Of a stretch of DNA of 64,000 nucleotides, positions 42,359-50,441 are shown piece after piece. Numbering within the stretch: the stretch's first letter is position 1; each line of letters begins with the position of its first letter. The DNA is from Betaproteobacteria bacterium (GTDB lineage: Bacteria > Pseudomonadota > Gammaproteobacteria > Burkholderiales > SG8-39). Location of the stretch: the NCBI GenBank assembly GCA_022340285.1, contig JAJDOG010000082.1:31195-95194 (forward strand), written 5' to 3'. Made by a program: the position numbers and the translations under genes. Below the pieces are notes generated by a model. It did not search any database and was not told the DNA's origin. It saw nothing but the letters and a program-made list of their open reading frames with translations.

Positions 42359-43243
42359 ATGCCCCACGCGACTGCGAGCGACGGCGTCCGGCTCTACTAC
42401 GAGGAGGCCGGCAGCGGCGCCACCGTCATCTTCGTGCACGAGCTCGCCGGCGATCACCAGAGCTGGGAGCCGCAGATGCGCTACTTCTCACGACGTTACC
42501 GTTGCATCGCCTACAATGCGCGCGGTTACGTGCCCTCGGACGTTCCCGAGGACGCCGCGAGTTACTCGCAGGAGCGCGCCCGCGACGACGTGATCGCGGT
42601 GCTCGATCATCTGAAGGTGGACAAGGCGCACGTGGTCGGGTTGTCCATGGGCGGCTTCGCCACGCTGCACGTGGGGCTCGCGTATCCCGACCGCGCTCGC
42701 TCGCTCGTCATCGGGGGGTGCGGCTACGGCGCGCAGCCGGGCGCGGAGGAGACCTTTCGGGCCGAATGCGAAGCCGCCGCGCGCCGTTTCGAGACGGACG
42801 GTGTCGCCGCGGCAATGAAGTACGCCGAGGGTCCGACCCGGATTCGCTTCCAGAACAAGGATCCTCGTGGATGGCGGGACGCGGCCGAGGCGTTCGCGGG
42901 CCGGCCGCTGGAGGGCGTGGTGCGCACGCTGCGCGGCGTGCAGATGCGCCGGCCGCTGCTCTACCAGCTGGTCGAGCCGATGCAGCGGCTCGACGTTCCC
43001 ACGCTCGTGATGACCGGCGACGAGGACGACCCGTGCCTCGAGGCCGGCATCCTGCTGAAACGCAACATCGCACGCTCCGGGCTCGTCGTGATTCCGCGCT
43101 CGGGGCATGCGATCAACCTCGAGGAGCCGGACGCGTTCAACGCGGCGGTTGCCGACTTTCTCGCCGCGGTGGACGCCGGGCGCTGGGAGCGGCGCGATCC
43201 GCGGTCGGTCGCGGGCGGCATCCTCGGATTCGAAAAGAAGTGA
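42359..43243 (+). CDS. Alpha/beta hydrolase
   Basis: 294 residues with 'GVRLYYEEAGSGATVIFVHELAGD' (oxyanion loop), nucleophile elbow 'VVGLSMGGFATLH', Asp in 'MTGDEDDPCLEAG' and His in 'IPRSGHAINLEEP'. This is a complete Ser-Asp-His esterase-type hydrolase. It is followed after 13 nt by an SDR gene, so the pair may act on one substrate. Substrate unknown. Confidence 0.9.
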   Translation: MPHATASDGVRLYYEEAGSGATVIFVHELAGDHQSWEPQMRYFSRRYRCIAYNARGYVPSDVPEDAASYSQERARDDVIAVLDHLKVDKAHVVGLSMGGFATLHVGLAYPDRARSLVIGGCGYGAQPGAEETFRAECEAAARRFETDGVAAAMKYAEGPTRIRFQNKDPRGWRDAAEAFAGRPLEGVVRTLRGVQMRRPLLYQLVEPMQRLDVPTLVMTGDEDDPCLEAGILLKRNIARSGLVVIPRSGHAINLEEPDAFNAAVADFLAAVDAGRWERRDPRSVAGGILGFEKK

Positions 43244-43256
43244 CAAGGAGCACGAC

Positions 43257-44012
43257 ATGGATCTCGGGCTTAAGGGGAAGACCGTACTTATCACCGGCGG
43301 CTCGAAAGGCATCGGGCTCGCTTGCGCGAAGAGTTTCGCAGCCGAGGGATGCAACCTGCATCTCGTCTCGCGCGACGCCGGCCGCCTGGAGGCCGCGCGC
43401 AAGCAGGTGCGTTACGAACACCCGGTCGAAATCGCGCTGCACCCGGCCGACCTGCGCGACAGCGCGGCCGTGAAGCAAGTCGCCGCGGCGTGCAGCGACG
43501 CCGACATTCTGGTGAACAACGCGGGCGACATTCCCGGCGGTTCGGTACTCGACATCGACGAGGCCGGCTGGCGTCATGCCTGGGACTTGAAGGTCTTCGG
43601 CTATGTCAACATGACGCGCGAGATGCTCGGCCACATGAAGAGCCGTGGCCATGGCGTCATCGTGAACGTGATCGGCATGGCCGGCGAGAAGCCATCCTTC
43701 GAATACGTGTGCGGTGCGACGGCCAACGCAGGGCTCGCGGCGTTCACCAAGGGCGTCGGGCAGAAATCGACCCAGTTCGGCGTGCGCGTCGTCGCGGTTC
43801 ACCCGCCGGCGACGCGCACCGACCGAATCGTCGCGCTGATGCGCAACGTGGCGAAGCAGAAGTACGGCGACGAGTCGCGCGTCGACGACGTCGTCAAGGA
43901 TGGCAGCTTCGGCAAGATCATCGAGCCCGAGCAGGTCGGCGATACCGTGGCCTTCCTCGCCTCCGACCGGGCGGCGCATCTTTCCGGCATCGTCCTGAAC
44001 CTCGGTGCCTAG
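43257..44012 (+). CDS. Short-chain dehydrogenase/reductase with altered active site
   Basis: 251 residues from ATG 43257 with an AAGGAG ribosome binding site. 'VLITGGSKGIGLA' and 'ILVNNAGDIPGG' show the Rossmann fold. The active-site region reads 'FEYVCGATANAGL': the Tyr is present, but the Lys four residues later (YxxxK) is replaced. The Asn and C-terminal 'ASDRAAHLSGIVLNLGA' are typical. Oxidoreductase activity with a modified proton relay, or another role, is possible. Confidence 0.85.
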   Translation: MDLGLKGKTVLITGGSKGIGLACAKSFAAEGCNLHLVSRDAGRLEAARKQVRYEHPVEIALHPADLRDSAAVKQVAAACSDADILVNNAGDIPGGSVLDIDEAGWRHAWDLKVFGYVNMTREMLGHMKSRGHGVIVNVIGMAGEKPSFEYVCGATANAGLAAFTKGVGQKSTQFGVRVVAVHPPATRTDRIVALMRNVAKQKYGDESRVDDVVKDGSFGKIIEPEQVGDTVAFLASDRAAHLSGIVLNLGA

Positions 44013-44023
44013 GTTCGTGGTTC

Positions 44024-44050
44024 TTTCCCCTCCTCCTGGAGGAGGGGAAA
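44024..44050. terminator. 27-nt near-perfect palindrome between convergent genes
   Basis: tttcccctcctcc and ggaggaggggaaa form a 13-bp inverted repeat around a single central T, between the SDR and the propeller genes. It can act as a terminator in both directions or be a copy of an intergenic palindromic repeat. No other copy was noticed in the window. Confidence 0.5.
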
Positions 44051-44078
44051 CTTCAAACACCCGACACGCCCCCTTCCT

Positions 44079-45167
44079 TTAGGGCGCGAATCGCACCGCG
44101 CTGATCGGCGGCAGGTTGAGCGACACGCACTGCCAGGAATCGCCCGCGTCCTCGGAGATCCACAGCCCGCCGGTGGTCGAGCCCATCGCGAGCCGCGTCC
44201 CGGTCGAATCGACCGCCAGGCCATGGCGGTAGACGAGATCGTAGGACGGTTCCGTCGGCAGGCCTGTGCTCAGCACGTCGAAGTGCTTGCCCCCGTCGCG
44301 CGTGCGGGTCGCCACGAAACGCGCGTCCACCGGGACACGCCGCTCGTCCTTGATCGCCGGCACGAACCAGGCGACGTCGGGATCGTGCGGGTGCACCGCA
44401 ACCGCAAAGCCGAACGATGACGGCGCGACGTCCGTGATCTCGGTCCACGTCGCCGCCGCGTCGGTCGAGCGGAAGATGCCGCAGTGATGCTGCACCCAGA
44501 GCGTCTCCGGCCGCGCGGTACACGCGACGATGCGATGTATGTCCTGCGCAATCGGATCGCCTTGAAGTTCCGGAGGCATGTAGGTGGCGCGCATGCCGGT
44601 CGCCGCAACGCGCCATGTCTCGCCCGCATCCTCGCTGATCCAGACGCCTCCCGTCGAGACGCCGATCGTCACGCGTGCCGAGTCGCGTGGATCGACGAGG
44701 ATCGAGTGGATGCCCGGGTGGTCGTACCCACCGCCCGCCCACTTGAGTCGGTCGGGATGGTCCCACAGCGATCGGTCGAGCTGCCACGATCGGCCGCGAT
44801 CCCGCGACCGGAAGAGTCCCCCGGGTATCGTTCCCGCCCAGAGCACGCCCGGCTCGTCCTTCCCGCCCGTCTCGAGGGCCCAGATCTGCACGAGCTTCCA
44901 GGGCGCGCCCTCCGCGCCCTCCGGCTGCGCCGGATAGGCAGGCGGATCGAGCTCTTCCCAGGTCTTGCCATCGTCACCGGAGCGCTTGAGCTTCACGCCG
45001 AAGTGCCCGAGGTTGAGCGCGGCGTAGAGTGTCCGGTCGGAGGGATCGTCCAGCACGATCGTGACCGGGTCGCCCAGGAAGGCCGGCTCGCCCAGGTGCC
45101 AGCGACCACTTCGCCGGGTGACGGTGAACAGTCCCTTTCGAGTGGCAACACGCACGCGATCGCTCAT
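44079..45167 (-). CDS. Asp-box (BNR) beta-propeller protein, sialidase-like
   Basis: 362 residues. Six Asp-box motifs (SxDxGxxW-like) are visible near residues 63, 121, 178, 234, 289 and 338, for example 'RSGDDGKTW', 'RSRDRGRSW' and 'ISEDAGDSW', so a six-bladed propeller is likely. No signal peptide is seen, so it is probably cytoplasmic. Automatic annotation would call it exo-alpha-sialidase, but the catalytic Arg triad and Tyr of true sialidases are not evident. It starts 1 nt after the MoaD/ThiS-like gene stop, which argues for a joint function. Confidence 0.78.
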   Translation of the reverse strand: MSDRVRVATRKGLFTVTRRSGRWHLGEPAFLGDPVTIVLDDPSDRTLYAALNLGHFGVKLKRSGDDGKTWEELDPPAYPAQPEGAEGAPWKLVQIWALETGGKDEPGVLWAGTIPGGLFRSRDRGRSWQLDRSLWDHPDRLKWAGGGYDHPGIHSILVDPRDSARVTIGVSTGGVWISEDAGETWRVAATGMRATYMPPELQGDPIAQDIHRIVACTARPETLWVQHHCGIFRSTDAAATWTEITDVAPSSFGFAVAVHPHDPDVAWFVPAIKDERRVPVDARFVATRTRDGGKHFDVLSTGLPTEPSYDLVYRHGLAVDSTGTRLAMGSTTGGLWISEDAGDSWQCVSLNLPPISAVRFAP

Positions 45168-45168
45168 C

Positions 45169-45438
45169 TCAGCCTCCGGTCAACGCCTGCAGGACGTGGA
45201 TCTCGCTCTCGGGGCCGACCGGATCGGTCAGCCGTTCACGGTCGCGGACGCGCGCACCGTCGACGAAGACCGCGACGTGCTTGCGCAGGTGCCCCTGTTC
45301 GTCGAGGACATAGCCGCGCAGTGTCCGGTGCTCCGCGAATACCGCGTCGAGCGCCGCGCCCACCGTCGCGCCGGCAACGTCGCAATTCGGCGCCGGCACG
45401 TGTCGCTGCAACTGGGAGGTGAACACGACTCTTGGCAT
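45169..45438 (-). CDS. MoaD/ThiS-family small carrier protein
   Basis: 89 residues with a beta-grasp pattern ('VVFTSQLQRHV', 'RKHVAVFVDGARVRD') and the C-terminal Gly-Gly ('VLQALTGG') on which MoaD/ThiS proteins are adenylated and thiocarboxylated. No moaE, thiG or E1-like gene is adjacent. The only close partner is the propeller gene, separated by a single base. It may be a sulfur carrier for an unknown reaction. Confidence 0.83.
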   Translation of the reverse strand: MPRVVFTSQLQRHVPAPNCDVAGATVGAALDAVFAEHRTLRGYVLDEQGHLRKHVAVFVDGARVRDRERLTDPVGPESEIHVLQALTGG

Positions 45439-45474
45439 CGGTTGTCCGGTCCTCGCCGGCTCGCGTCCGCGGCG

Positions 45475-46365
45475 CTAGGGATTCGAACCGACTTTCATCG
45501 CTGTACCGGGCGGAACGGACGGCGTGCGCTCGAGCTGGCGCAGGAACTCGCCGACCGCCCGCCAGAACTCGTCGCGCCGCTCGATGCCGTAGTGGCGCGC
45601 GCCGGCGAGCGTGACGATGCGGTACGGCCCACCCCAGACCCGCGCCAGCGCCTCGCCGTTCGCGACCGGCGTGACGTTGTCGTTCTCCGCCAGCACGAAG
45701 AGCGCCGGTACGGTGACGGCGGGCGCGAGCGCGGCCGAGTCGTAGTGGCCGTTGAGCAGGACGCCGACCGGCAGGTACGGATAGCGCTCCGCGCCCAGCG
45801 CAGCGAAGCTGTCGAAGGGGGTGGCGAGGATCGTCCCGCGCGTCTTTCGCTCGGCGGCGACCGCGACCGCGACATAGGTGCCGAGGCTGCGGCCCAGGAG
45901 CACGATCGACGACGCGTCCACGTCGGGGCGCGCAGCCGCGTAGTCGTACACGAGCTTGGCGTCGTCCAGCACGACCCGCTCGGAAGGCTCGCCCTGCGAG
46001 AGGCCGTAACCGCGATAGTTGATGAACAGCCACCCCCAGCGGCCGGGCTTCTCGCCCTGGTTGATCATCCACGACGTCTCGCGCCGCACGCCGCCGAAGA
46101 CGATCACGAGCGGGAACCGCTCGCCGCGCCGCGCTCGCGGCGGGTGCTTGAGCCAGCCGTGCAGCTTGACGCCGTCGGGCGTCGTGAGGCGCACCTCCTC
46201 GATGCCGTCGTTGCGCGAGGCAACCGATGCGAGGTACGACGGATCGGCCGACCACGGGCGATAGAGCAGGCGCTGCTCGAGCGGCTCGAGCATGACCGCG
46301 CAGCCGACGACGAGGACGGAAATCCCGGCGGTGAGTAGGGTAATCAGGAGGCGCATCGGCGCCAT
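45475..46365 (-). CDS. Alpha/beta hydrolase with N-terminal membrane anchor or lipobox
   Basis: 296 residues from ATG 46365; 46356 is also possible, and the track start at 46401 adds 12 residues unlike a leader. The hydrophobic start 'LLITLLTAGISVLVVGCAVM' ends in a lipobox-like VVGC. The body shows 'GVKLHGWLKHP', nucleophile elbow 'LLGRSLGTYVAV', Asp in 'VLAENDNVTP' and His in 'AGARHYGIE'. It resembles the BEM46/ABHD13-like serine hydrolases, acting at a membrane or in the periplasm. Confidence 0.83.
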   Translation of the reverse strand: MAPMRLLITLLTAGISVLVVGCAVMLEPLEQRLLYRPWSADPSYLASVASRNDGIEEVRLTTPDGVKLHGWLKHPPRARRGERFPLVIVFGGVRRETSWMINQGEKPGRWGWLFINYRGYGLSQGEPSERVVLDDAKLVYDYAAARPDVDASSIVLLGRSLGTYVAVAVAAERKTRGTILATPFDSFAALGAERYPYLPVGVLLNGHYDSAALAPAVTVPALFVLAENDNVTPVANGEALARVWGGPYRIVTLAGARHYGIERRDEFWRAVGEFLRQLERTPSVPPGTAMKVGSNP

Positions 46366-46427
46366 TCTAGGAGGGTTGCCGCGGATAGGGAATGTCGTCA
46401 CCGGGCGACGGTCGTCGCCCGTTCACA

Positions 46428-47312
46428 TCAGGGCACGAGCCGCGAAACGTGATCGTAAATCGCCCCCGGCGTCGTCCACCACGCCTGCCCGCTCTGCACG
46501 ATGTGCGCGAGCGCGCGGCGCAGGTGCCGCAGGCGGTGCGGCTGGCCGACGATGTAAGGATGCAGCGCGATGCCCATGACCACCGACTGCCGCGCCGACT
46601 GCGCGAGCATCTCGTCGTAGCAGTCGATGATCATGTTGGCGAACTCGTCGGCGCCGGCGAGGCGCGCCATCACCGCGGGGATGTCGTTGATCTCCTGCGG
46701 GTAGGGAATCGACCAGAACGATCCGCCGCGCGTGCGGAAACGCGTCGGCTGATCGTCGTGCGCCCAGTTCAGCACGTACTTGTACCCCGCTTCCTGAAGG
46801 AGATCGGGCGTGGCGTGGCTTTCCGCGATCCACGGCGACAGCCATCCCGCCGGGGGGAGGCCCTCTTCGCGCGCAATGCGCGCGGCGCAATAGTCGATGA
46901 GCCGACGTTCTTCAATTTCGGGCATCTCGCCCTGGTGATCGGCATTCGTGTGGCCGTGACCGATCACTTCCGCGCCCCACGCGTATTGACCACGCCGGAA
47001 TGCCGCCATGACCTCGGGGCAGTAGTCGTAGATGCTGGTGTTGACCAGCACGCCGACCGGCAGCTTCAGCGAATCGAAGAGCTCGATGCAACGCCACACG
47101 CCGACGCGGTTGCCGTAATCGCGCCACGAGTAGTTGAGCACGTCCGGTTCGCTCGACGGCGCAAGCTTGGCGCCGCGCCCGGCTCCGAACTCGAAGTGCT
47201 CGATGTTGAATCCGATGTAGACCGCAAGACGCCTGCCGTCGGGCCACGCAAAGTCGGGGCGGCGCGTGATCGGCGAGTAGTCGTAGCGGTCGTGGGAGCG
47301 AAGCGGGCGCAT
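46428..47312 (-). CDS. Polysaccharide-deacetylase-like hydrolase (PuuE/NodB fold), second copy
   Basis: 294 residues, paralogous to the gene at 20377: 'YSWRDYGNRVGVWRCIELFD', 'EVIGHGHTNADHQ' and 'AGWLSPWIAESHATPDLLQ' align with it. The first NodB motif is again altered ('IGFNIEHFEFG' instead of TFDD). 'GIALHPYIVGQPHRL' supplies the C-terminal His region. It likely hydrolyses a small amide or ureide. It shares strand and close spacing with the flavin reductase gene. Confidence 0.78.
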   Translation of the reverse strand: MRPLRSHDRYDYSPITRRPDFAWPDGRRLAVYIGFNIEHFEFGAGRGAKLAPSSEPDVLNYSWRDYGNRVGVWRCIELFDSLKLPVGVLVNTSIYDYCPEVMAAFRRGQYAWGAEVIGHGHTNADHQGEMPEIEERRLIDYCAARIAREEGLPPAGWLSPWIAESHATPDLLQEAGYKYVLNWAHDDQPTRFRTRGGSFWSIPYPQEINDIPAVMARLAGADEFANMIIDCYDEMLAQSARQSVVMGIALHPYIVGQPHRLRHLRRALAHIVQSGQAWWTTPGAIYDHVSRLVP

Positions 47313-47315
47313 GCT

Positions 47316-47948
47316 TCAGATCTCGTCGATCGAGGTCGAGCTCTCCGGATGAGGCCCCTCGCTGATCGCGAACCGGTCTCGTGTGCGAGTGTAGAAGCTT
47401 GCGCCGAACCGGGCGATCGGGAAGTAGTTCTGCAGCCGCACGCGGTAGCGCTCGAGGTCGATCAGATCATCACGCGCGTGCATCCAGAGCACGCGCCCGA
47501 TGAAGATGTGCCGGCTCGGCGTCTCGAGCTTCTCGAAGAGGGTGCATTCCAGCGCTACCGGCGCTTCCGCGATGCGCGGGGGCTTGATCGCATTGGAGGG
47601 TATGGTACTGAATCCGACGACCTGCACTTCGCTGACCTCCGGCGGGAAATGCTCGCCGCAGCGATGCATCCGGTCGGCGATCGATTCATCCACCAGGTGC
47701 ACCACGAACTCGCCGCTCGCGAGGATGTTGGCCGCCGTGTCCTTGATCTCGCCGCTTTCGCGCTTGTTCAGGCTGATCATCACGATGGGCGGCTCCTCGC
47801 CCAGCATGTTGAACATGCTGAAGGGCGCTGCATTGACCACGCCTTGCGCGTTGACCGTGGTGACGAGCGCGATGGGCCGGGGGATGATGAGGCTCGCCAT
47901 CAGCTTGTAGCGCTGATGCTCGGTGAGCTTGCCGAAATCGAGGTCCAT
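47316..47948 (-). CDS. Flavin reductase / FMN-binding split-barrel protein
   Basis: 210 residues from MDLDFGKLTEHQRY; the track start at 48011 is an extension. 'LMASLIIPRPIALVTTVNAQGVVNAAPFSMF' region and 'PPIVMISLNKRESGEIKDTAANI' are the flavin-reductase-like motif that binds FMN. Such proteins supply reduced flavin to a partner monooxygenase or act alone on small substrates. It ends 3 nt before the deacetylase-like gene. Confidence 0.88.
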   Translation of the reverse strand: MDLDFGKLTEHQRYKLMASLIIPRPIALVTTVNAQGVVNAAPFSMFNMLGEEPPIVMISLNKRESGEIKDTAANILASGEFVVHLVDESIADRMHRCGEHFPPEVSEVQVVGFSTIPSNAIKPPRIAEAPVALECTLFEKLETPSRHIFIGRVLWMHARDDLIDLERYRVRLQNYFPIARFGASFYTRTRDRFAISEGPHPESSTSIDEI

Positions 47949-48263
47949 GAATGAATCCGCGAACGAATTGTGGAAATTGGAACCATCGCCCCGATGCAAT
48001 GCGCGGGGCACTAGGGTGGTGCGCGATCTCGGTCGACGTCGGCCGTCAGTGCCGCGCTATGGGCCCCGCAAGGGTGTCGGCGGGGCTGGGGCGGGTTGGG
48101 TTAGTATGCGGCGGCACGGAGGTCTCCCTGAGCACTTCGCCGCGATCTTAGCAGGCCGCGGCGCAACATCACGTGGCCGCGTTGGCACGTCGCTTGCTGA
48201 AAGGCGCTTGACCTGGCTCGAGCCGGGTCGGGCAGCAGTTGTTCTCAAACAAAGGAGGTTTTC
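47949..48263. other. 315-bp divergent intergenic region
   Basis: The gap lies between the flavin reductase (minus) and the livJ-like gene (plus). It holds a G-rich tract (about 48061-48105), a sigma-54 promoter at 48182-48198 and a strong ribosome binding site AAAGGAGG before ATG 48264. No gene was seen. No activator binding repeat was identified. Confidence 0.6.
48182..48198 (+). promoter_or_regulatory. Sigma-54 (RpoN) promoter for the liv-type operon
   Basis: TTGGCACGTCGCTTGCT matches the RpoN consensus TTGGCACG-N4-TTGCW at every fixed position. GG and GC are separated by exactly 10 nt. It would start transcription near 48209, about 55 nt before the livJ-like ATG. Such promoters need an NtrC-type activator, which is not encoded in this window, and are common for nitrogen-controlled transport. 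Confidence 0.75.
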
Positions 48264-49463
48264 ATGACTCGCATCGACAAGGCCGCCTGGCGGCGTCGTT
48301 CGGTCCTCAAGCTCGGCGCGTTTGCAATCGGCGCGGGGTTGGCACTCCCGGCCCTGGCAGCCGACCCGATCAAGATCGGTCTGACCACCGCGCTTTCCGG
48401 GCAATCGGCCCGGGCGGGTGAAGCGATCACCCGTGGACTCACCATCGCAGTCGAGGAGCTGAATGCCAACGGCGGCGTCCTCGGCGGGCGCAAATTCGAG
48501 CTCATCCGGCGCGACGACGAGGCGACGCCGGCGAAGGGTGTCATCGCCGCGCGCGAGCTCGTCTTCAAGGAGAAGGTCGCGGTTCTTTTCGGCGGTCTCG
48601 ACACCCCGGTGTCGCTCGCGATCGTCCCGATCATGAACCAGGCGAAAGTGCCCTTCATCGGGCCCTGGGCCGCGGGCACGCCGATCACCAAGAATGGCGC
48701 GAACCCCAACTACGTGTTCCGCGTCTCGGCGGTCGACGAGATCGTCGACAAGGCGATGCTCCAGTACGCGCAGAAGAACTTCAACACGAAGAAGCCCGGC
48801 CTGATTCTCATCAACAATCCCTGGGGCGAATCGAACGAGAAGGGGCTGCGCGCGGCCATGGCGGCCAAGGACGTCAAGCCTGCGGGCATCGAGAAGTTCG
48901 AATCGAACGACATCGACGTCGTGCCGCAGCTCACGCGCCTCAAGGAGGCCGGCGCCGACACGCTGTTCATGGTCGGCAACGTCGGGCCCTCCGCGCAGGT
49001 CGTGAAGTCGCTGGACCGGATGGGCTGGGACGTCCCCATCGTCTCGCACTGGGGACCGGCGGGCGGCCGCTTCTCCGAGCTCGCAGGCCCGAACGCGAAG
49101 AAGGTGCACTTCGTGCAGACCTACAGCTTCTTCGGCAAGCAGACCCCCGTCGGGGAAAAGGTGATGAAGGCGCTGATGGCGAAGTACTCGGACATCAAGG
49201 GCCCGGATGACGTGACGCCGGCGGTCGGGGTCGCGAACGCCTACGACGCGATGATGCTGGTGGCGCAGGCGATCCAGATCGCGGGCTCCACCGATGGCGA
49301 CGCGATCCGCCAGGGCTTCTACAAGATCGACAAGTACGAGGGTCTGATCAAGACTTATGTGAAGCCGTTCTCACCCAAGGTCCACGACGCGATCACGGAG
49401 AACGACTACGTCTGGACGCAGTTCATCGACGGCAAGATCCTGCCGGTCGGGATGGTGAAGTAA
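48264..49463 (+). CDS. Branched-chain amino-acid-type ABC binding protein (LivJ-like)
   Basis: 399 residues. A twin-arginine-type leader ('RRRSVLKLGAFAIGAGLALP') precedes 'DPIKIGLTTALSGQSARAGE', the standard type I binding-protein start. 'VLGGRKFELIRRDDEATP' and 'DVVPQLTRLKEAGADTLFM' are LivJ/urea/amide-type motifs. The solute may be an amino acid, amide or aromatic acid; the family alone does not tell. RBS AAAGGAGG. A strong hairpin follows before livH, as is common for binding-protein genes. Confidence 0.9.
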   Translation: MTRIDKAAWRRRSVLKLGAFAIGAGLALPALAADPIKIGLTTALSGQSARAGEAITRGLTIAVEELNANGGVLGGRKFELIRRDDEATPAKGVIAARELVFKEKVAVLFGGLDTPVSLAIVPIMNQAKVPFIGPWAAGTPITKNGANPNYVFRVSAVDEIVDKAMLQYAQKNFNTKKPGLILINNPWGESNEKGLRAAMAAKDVKPAGIEKFESNDIDVVPQLTRLKEAGADTLFMVGNVGPSAQVVKSLDRMGWDVPIVSHWGPAGGRFSELAGPNAKKVHFVQTYSFFGKQTPVGEKVMKALMAKYSDIKGPDDVTPAVGVANAYDAMMLVAQAIQIAGSTDGDAIRQGFYKIDKYEGLIKTYVKPFSPKVHDAITENDYVWTQFIDGKILPVGMVK

Positions 49464-49517
49464 CGGGCTGCGCGCGGGACGCGATCGCGCGCCCCGGTCG
49501 GCTATCATTGGCCGAGT

Positions 49518-49555
49518 AAGACGGCCGCCGCGCGGCGGCCGTCTTCATTTGTTTT
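49518..49555 (+). terminator. Hairpin between livJ-like gene and livH
   Basis: aagacggccgcc (49518-49529), loop gcgc and ggcggccgtctt (49534-49545) form a perfect 12-bp stem followed by catttgtttt. This is a good intrinsic terminator and probably acts as a partial one, leaving some read-through into livH and the fused gene. Confidence 0.75.
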
Positions 49556-49568
49556 CACCCGTTTCGCC

Positions 49569-50441
49569 ATGCTATTCGCCTCCGCCCTCGTCTCCGGTCT
49601 CGGCCTGGGAAGCATGTACGGGCTTCTCGCGCTGGGGTTCTACATCACCTACTCGGTGTCGAGCACCGTCAATTTCTCGCAGGGCAGCTCGATGATGCTC
49701 GGCGCGGTGTTCGCCTACACCTTCGCGGTGACGTACGGCTGGCCGCTTGCGCCCGCGATAATCATGGCGCTCGTCCTGTGCGCGCTGTACGGCGTGGTCG
49801 TCGAGCGGGTCGCGATCCGGCCGTTCGCACTGCGCGGGTCGAGCGCGTGGCTGATGGCCACCGTGGCGATCGGGATCGTGGCCGACAACGCGGTGCTCTT
49901 CACGTTCGGCAAGGAGCCGCGCGGGTTTCCGATGCCGCTTGCCAGCGGGTCCGTCCAGATCCTGGGCATCGGCGTGTCGCCGCTGCAGCTCGCGATTCCG
50001 GTCATCGGCCTGGCCCTCGCCGGACTCCTGCACTTCTTCTCGCGGAAGACGCGCCTCGGCAAGGCGATGCTCGCGGTCGTGCAGAACCGCGATGCGGCGC
50101 GCCTGATGGGGATCAACGTCTCGGCGGCCGTCTCGCTGGCATTTGCCGTCTCGACGGTGTTCGCCGGCGTGGCCGGGATCATGATCGCGCCGCTCTTCAA
50201 CGTGCATTCCGACATGGGAACGCTTTTCGGCCTGAAGGCCTTCGCCGTCGCGATCCTCGGCGGCATCACGAGCGCGTGGGGCGTGATGATCGCGGGGCTG
50301 CTCTTCGGCGTCGTCGAGGGACTCATCACGGCCGGCCTGGGATCGACCTATACGCATATCCTGACGTTTGCGCTCGTGATCGTTGCGCTGGCGTTGCGGC
50401 CGAACGGTTTGTTCGGGCGCGCGGAAGTGAAGAAGGTATGA
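49569..50441 (+). CDS. livH: Branched-chain amino-acid-type ABC permease (LivH)
   Basis: 290 residues with about eight membrane spans. Signature elements are 'GLGLGSMYGLLALGFYITYSV', 'INVSAAVSLAFAVSTVFAGV' and 'GLKAFAVAILGGITSAWG', the LivH region that contacts the ATPase. Its stop overlaps the fused LivM-G-F start as ATGA, so both are translated together. Confidence 0.92.
   Translation: MLFASALVSGLGLGSMYGLLALGFYITYSVSSTVNFSQGSSMMLGAVFAYTFAVTYGWPLAPAIIMALVLCALYGVVVERVAIRPFALRGSSAWLMATVAIGIVADNAVLFTFGKEPRGFPMPLASGSVQILGIGVSPLQLAIPVIGLALAGLLHFFSRKTRLGKAMLAVVQNRDAARLMGINVSAAVSLAFAVSTVFAGVAGIMIAPLFNVHSDMGTLFGLKAFAVAILGGITSAWGVMIAGLLFGVVEGLITAGLGSTYTHILTFALVIVALALRPNGLFGRAEVKKV

Noticed and set aside
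44079-45167. True exo-alpha-sialidase
   Set aside because: Asp-boxes only show the propeller fold. No signal peptide and no clear catalytic Arg triad were seen.
49778-50437. Extension of the LivMGF frame to 49778
   Set aside because: It lies wholly inside livH in another frame and shows only low-complexity Arg-rich sequence. The fusion starts at 50438.
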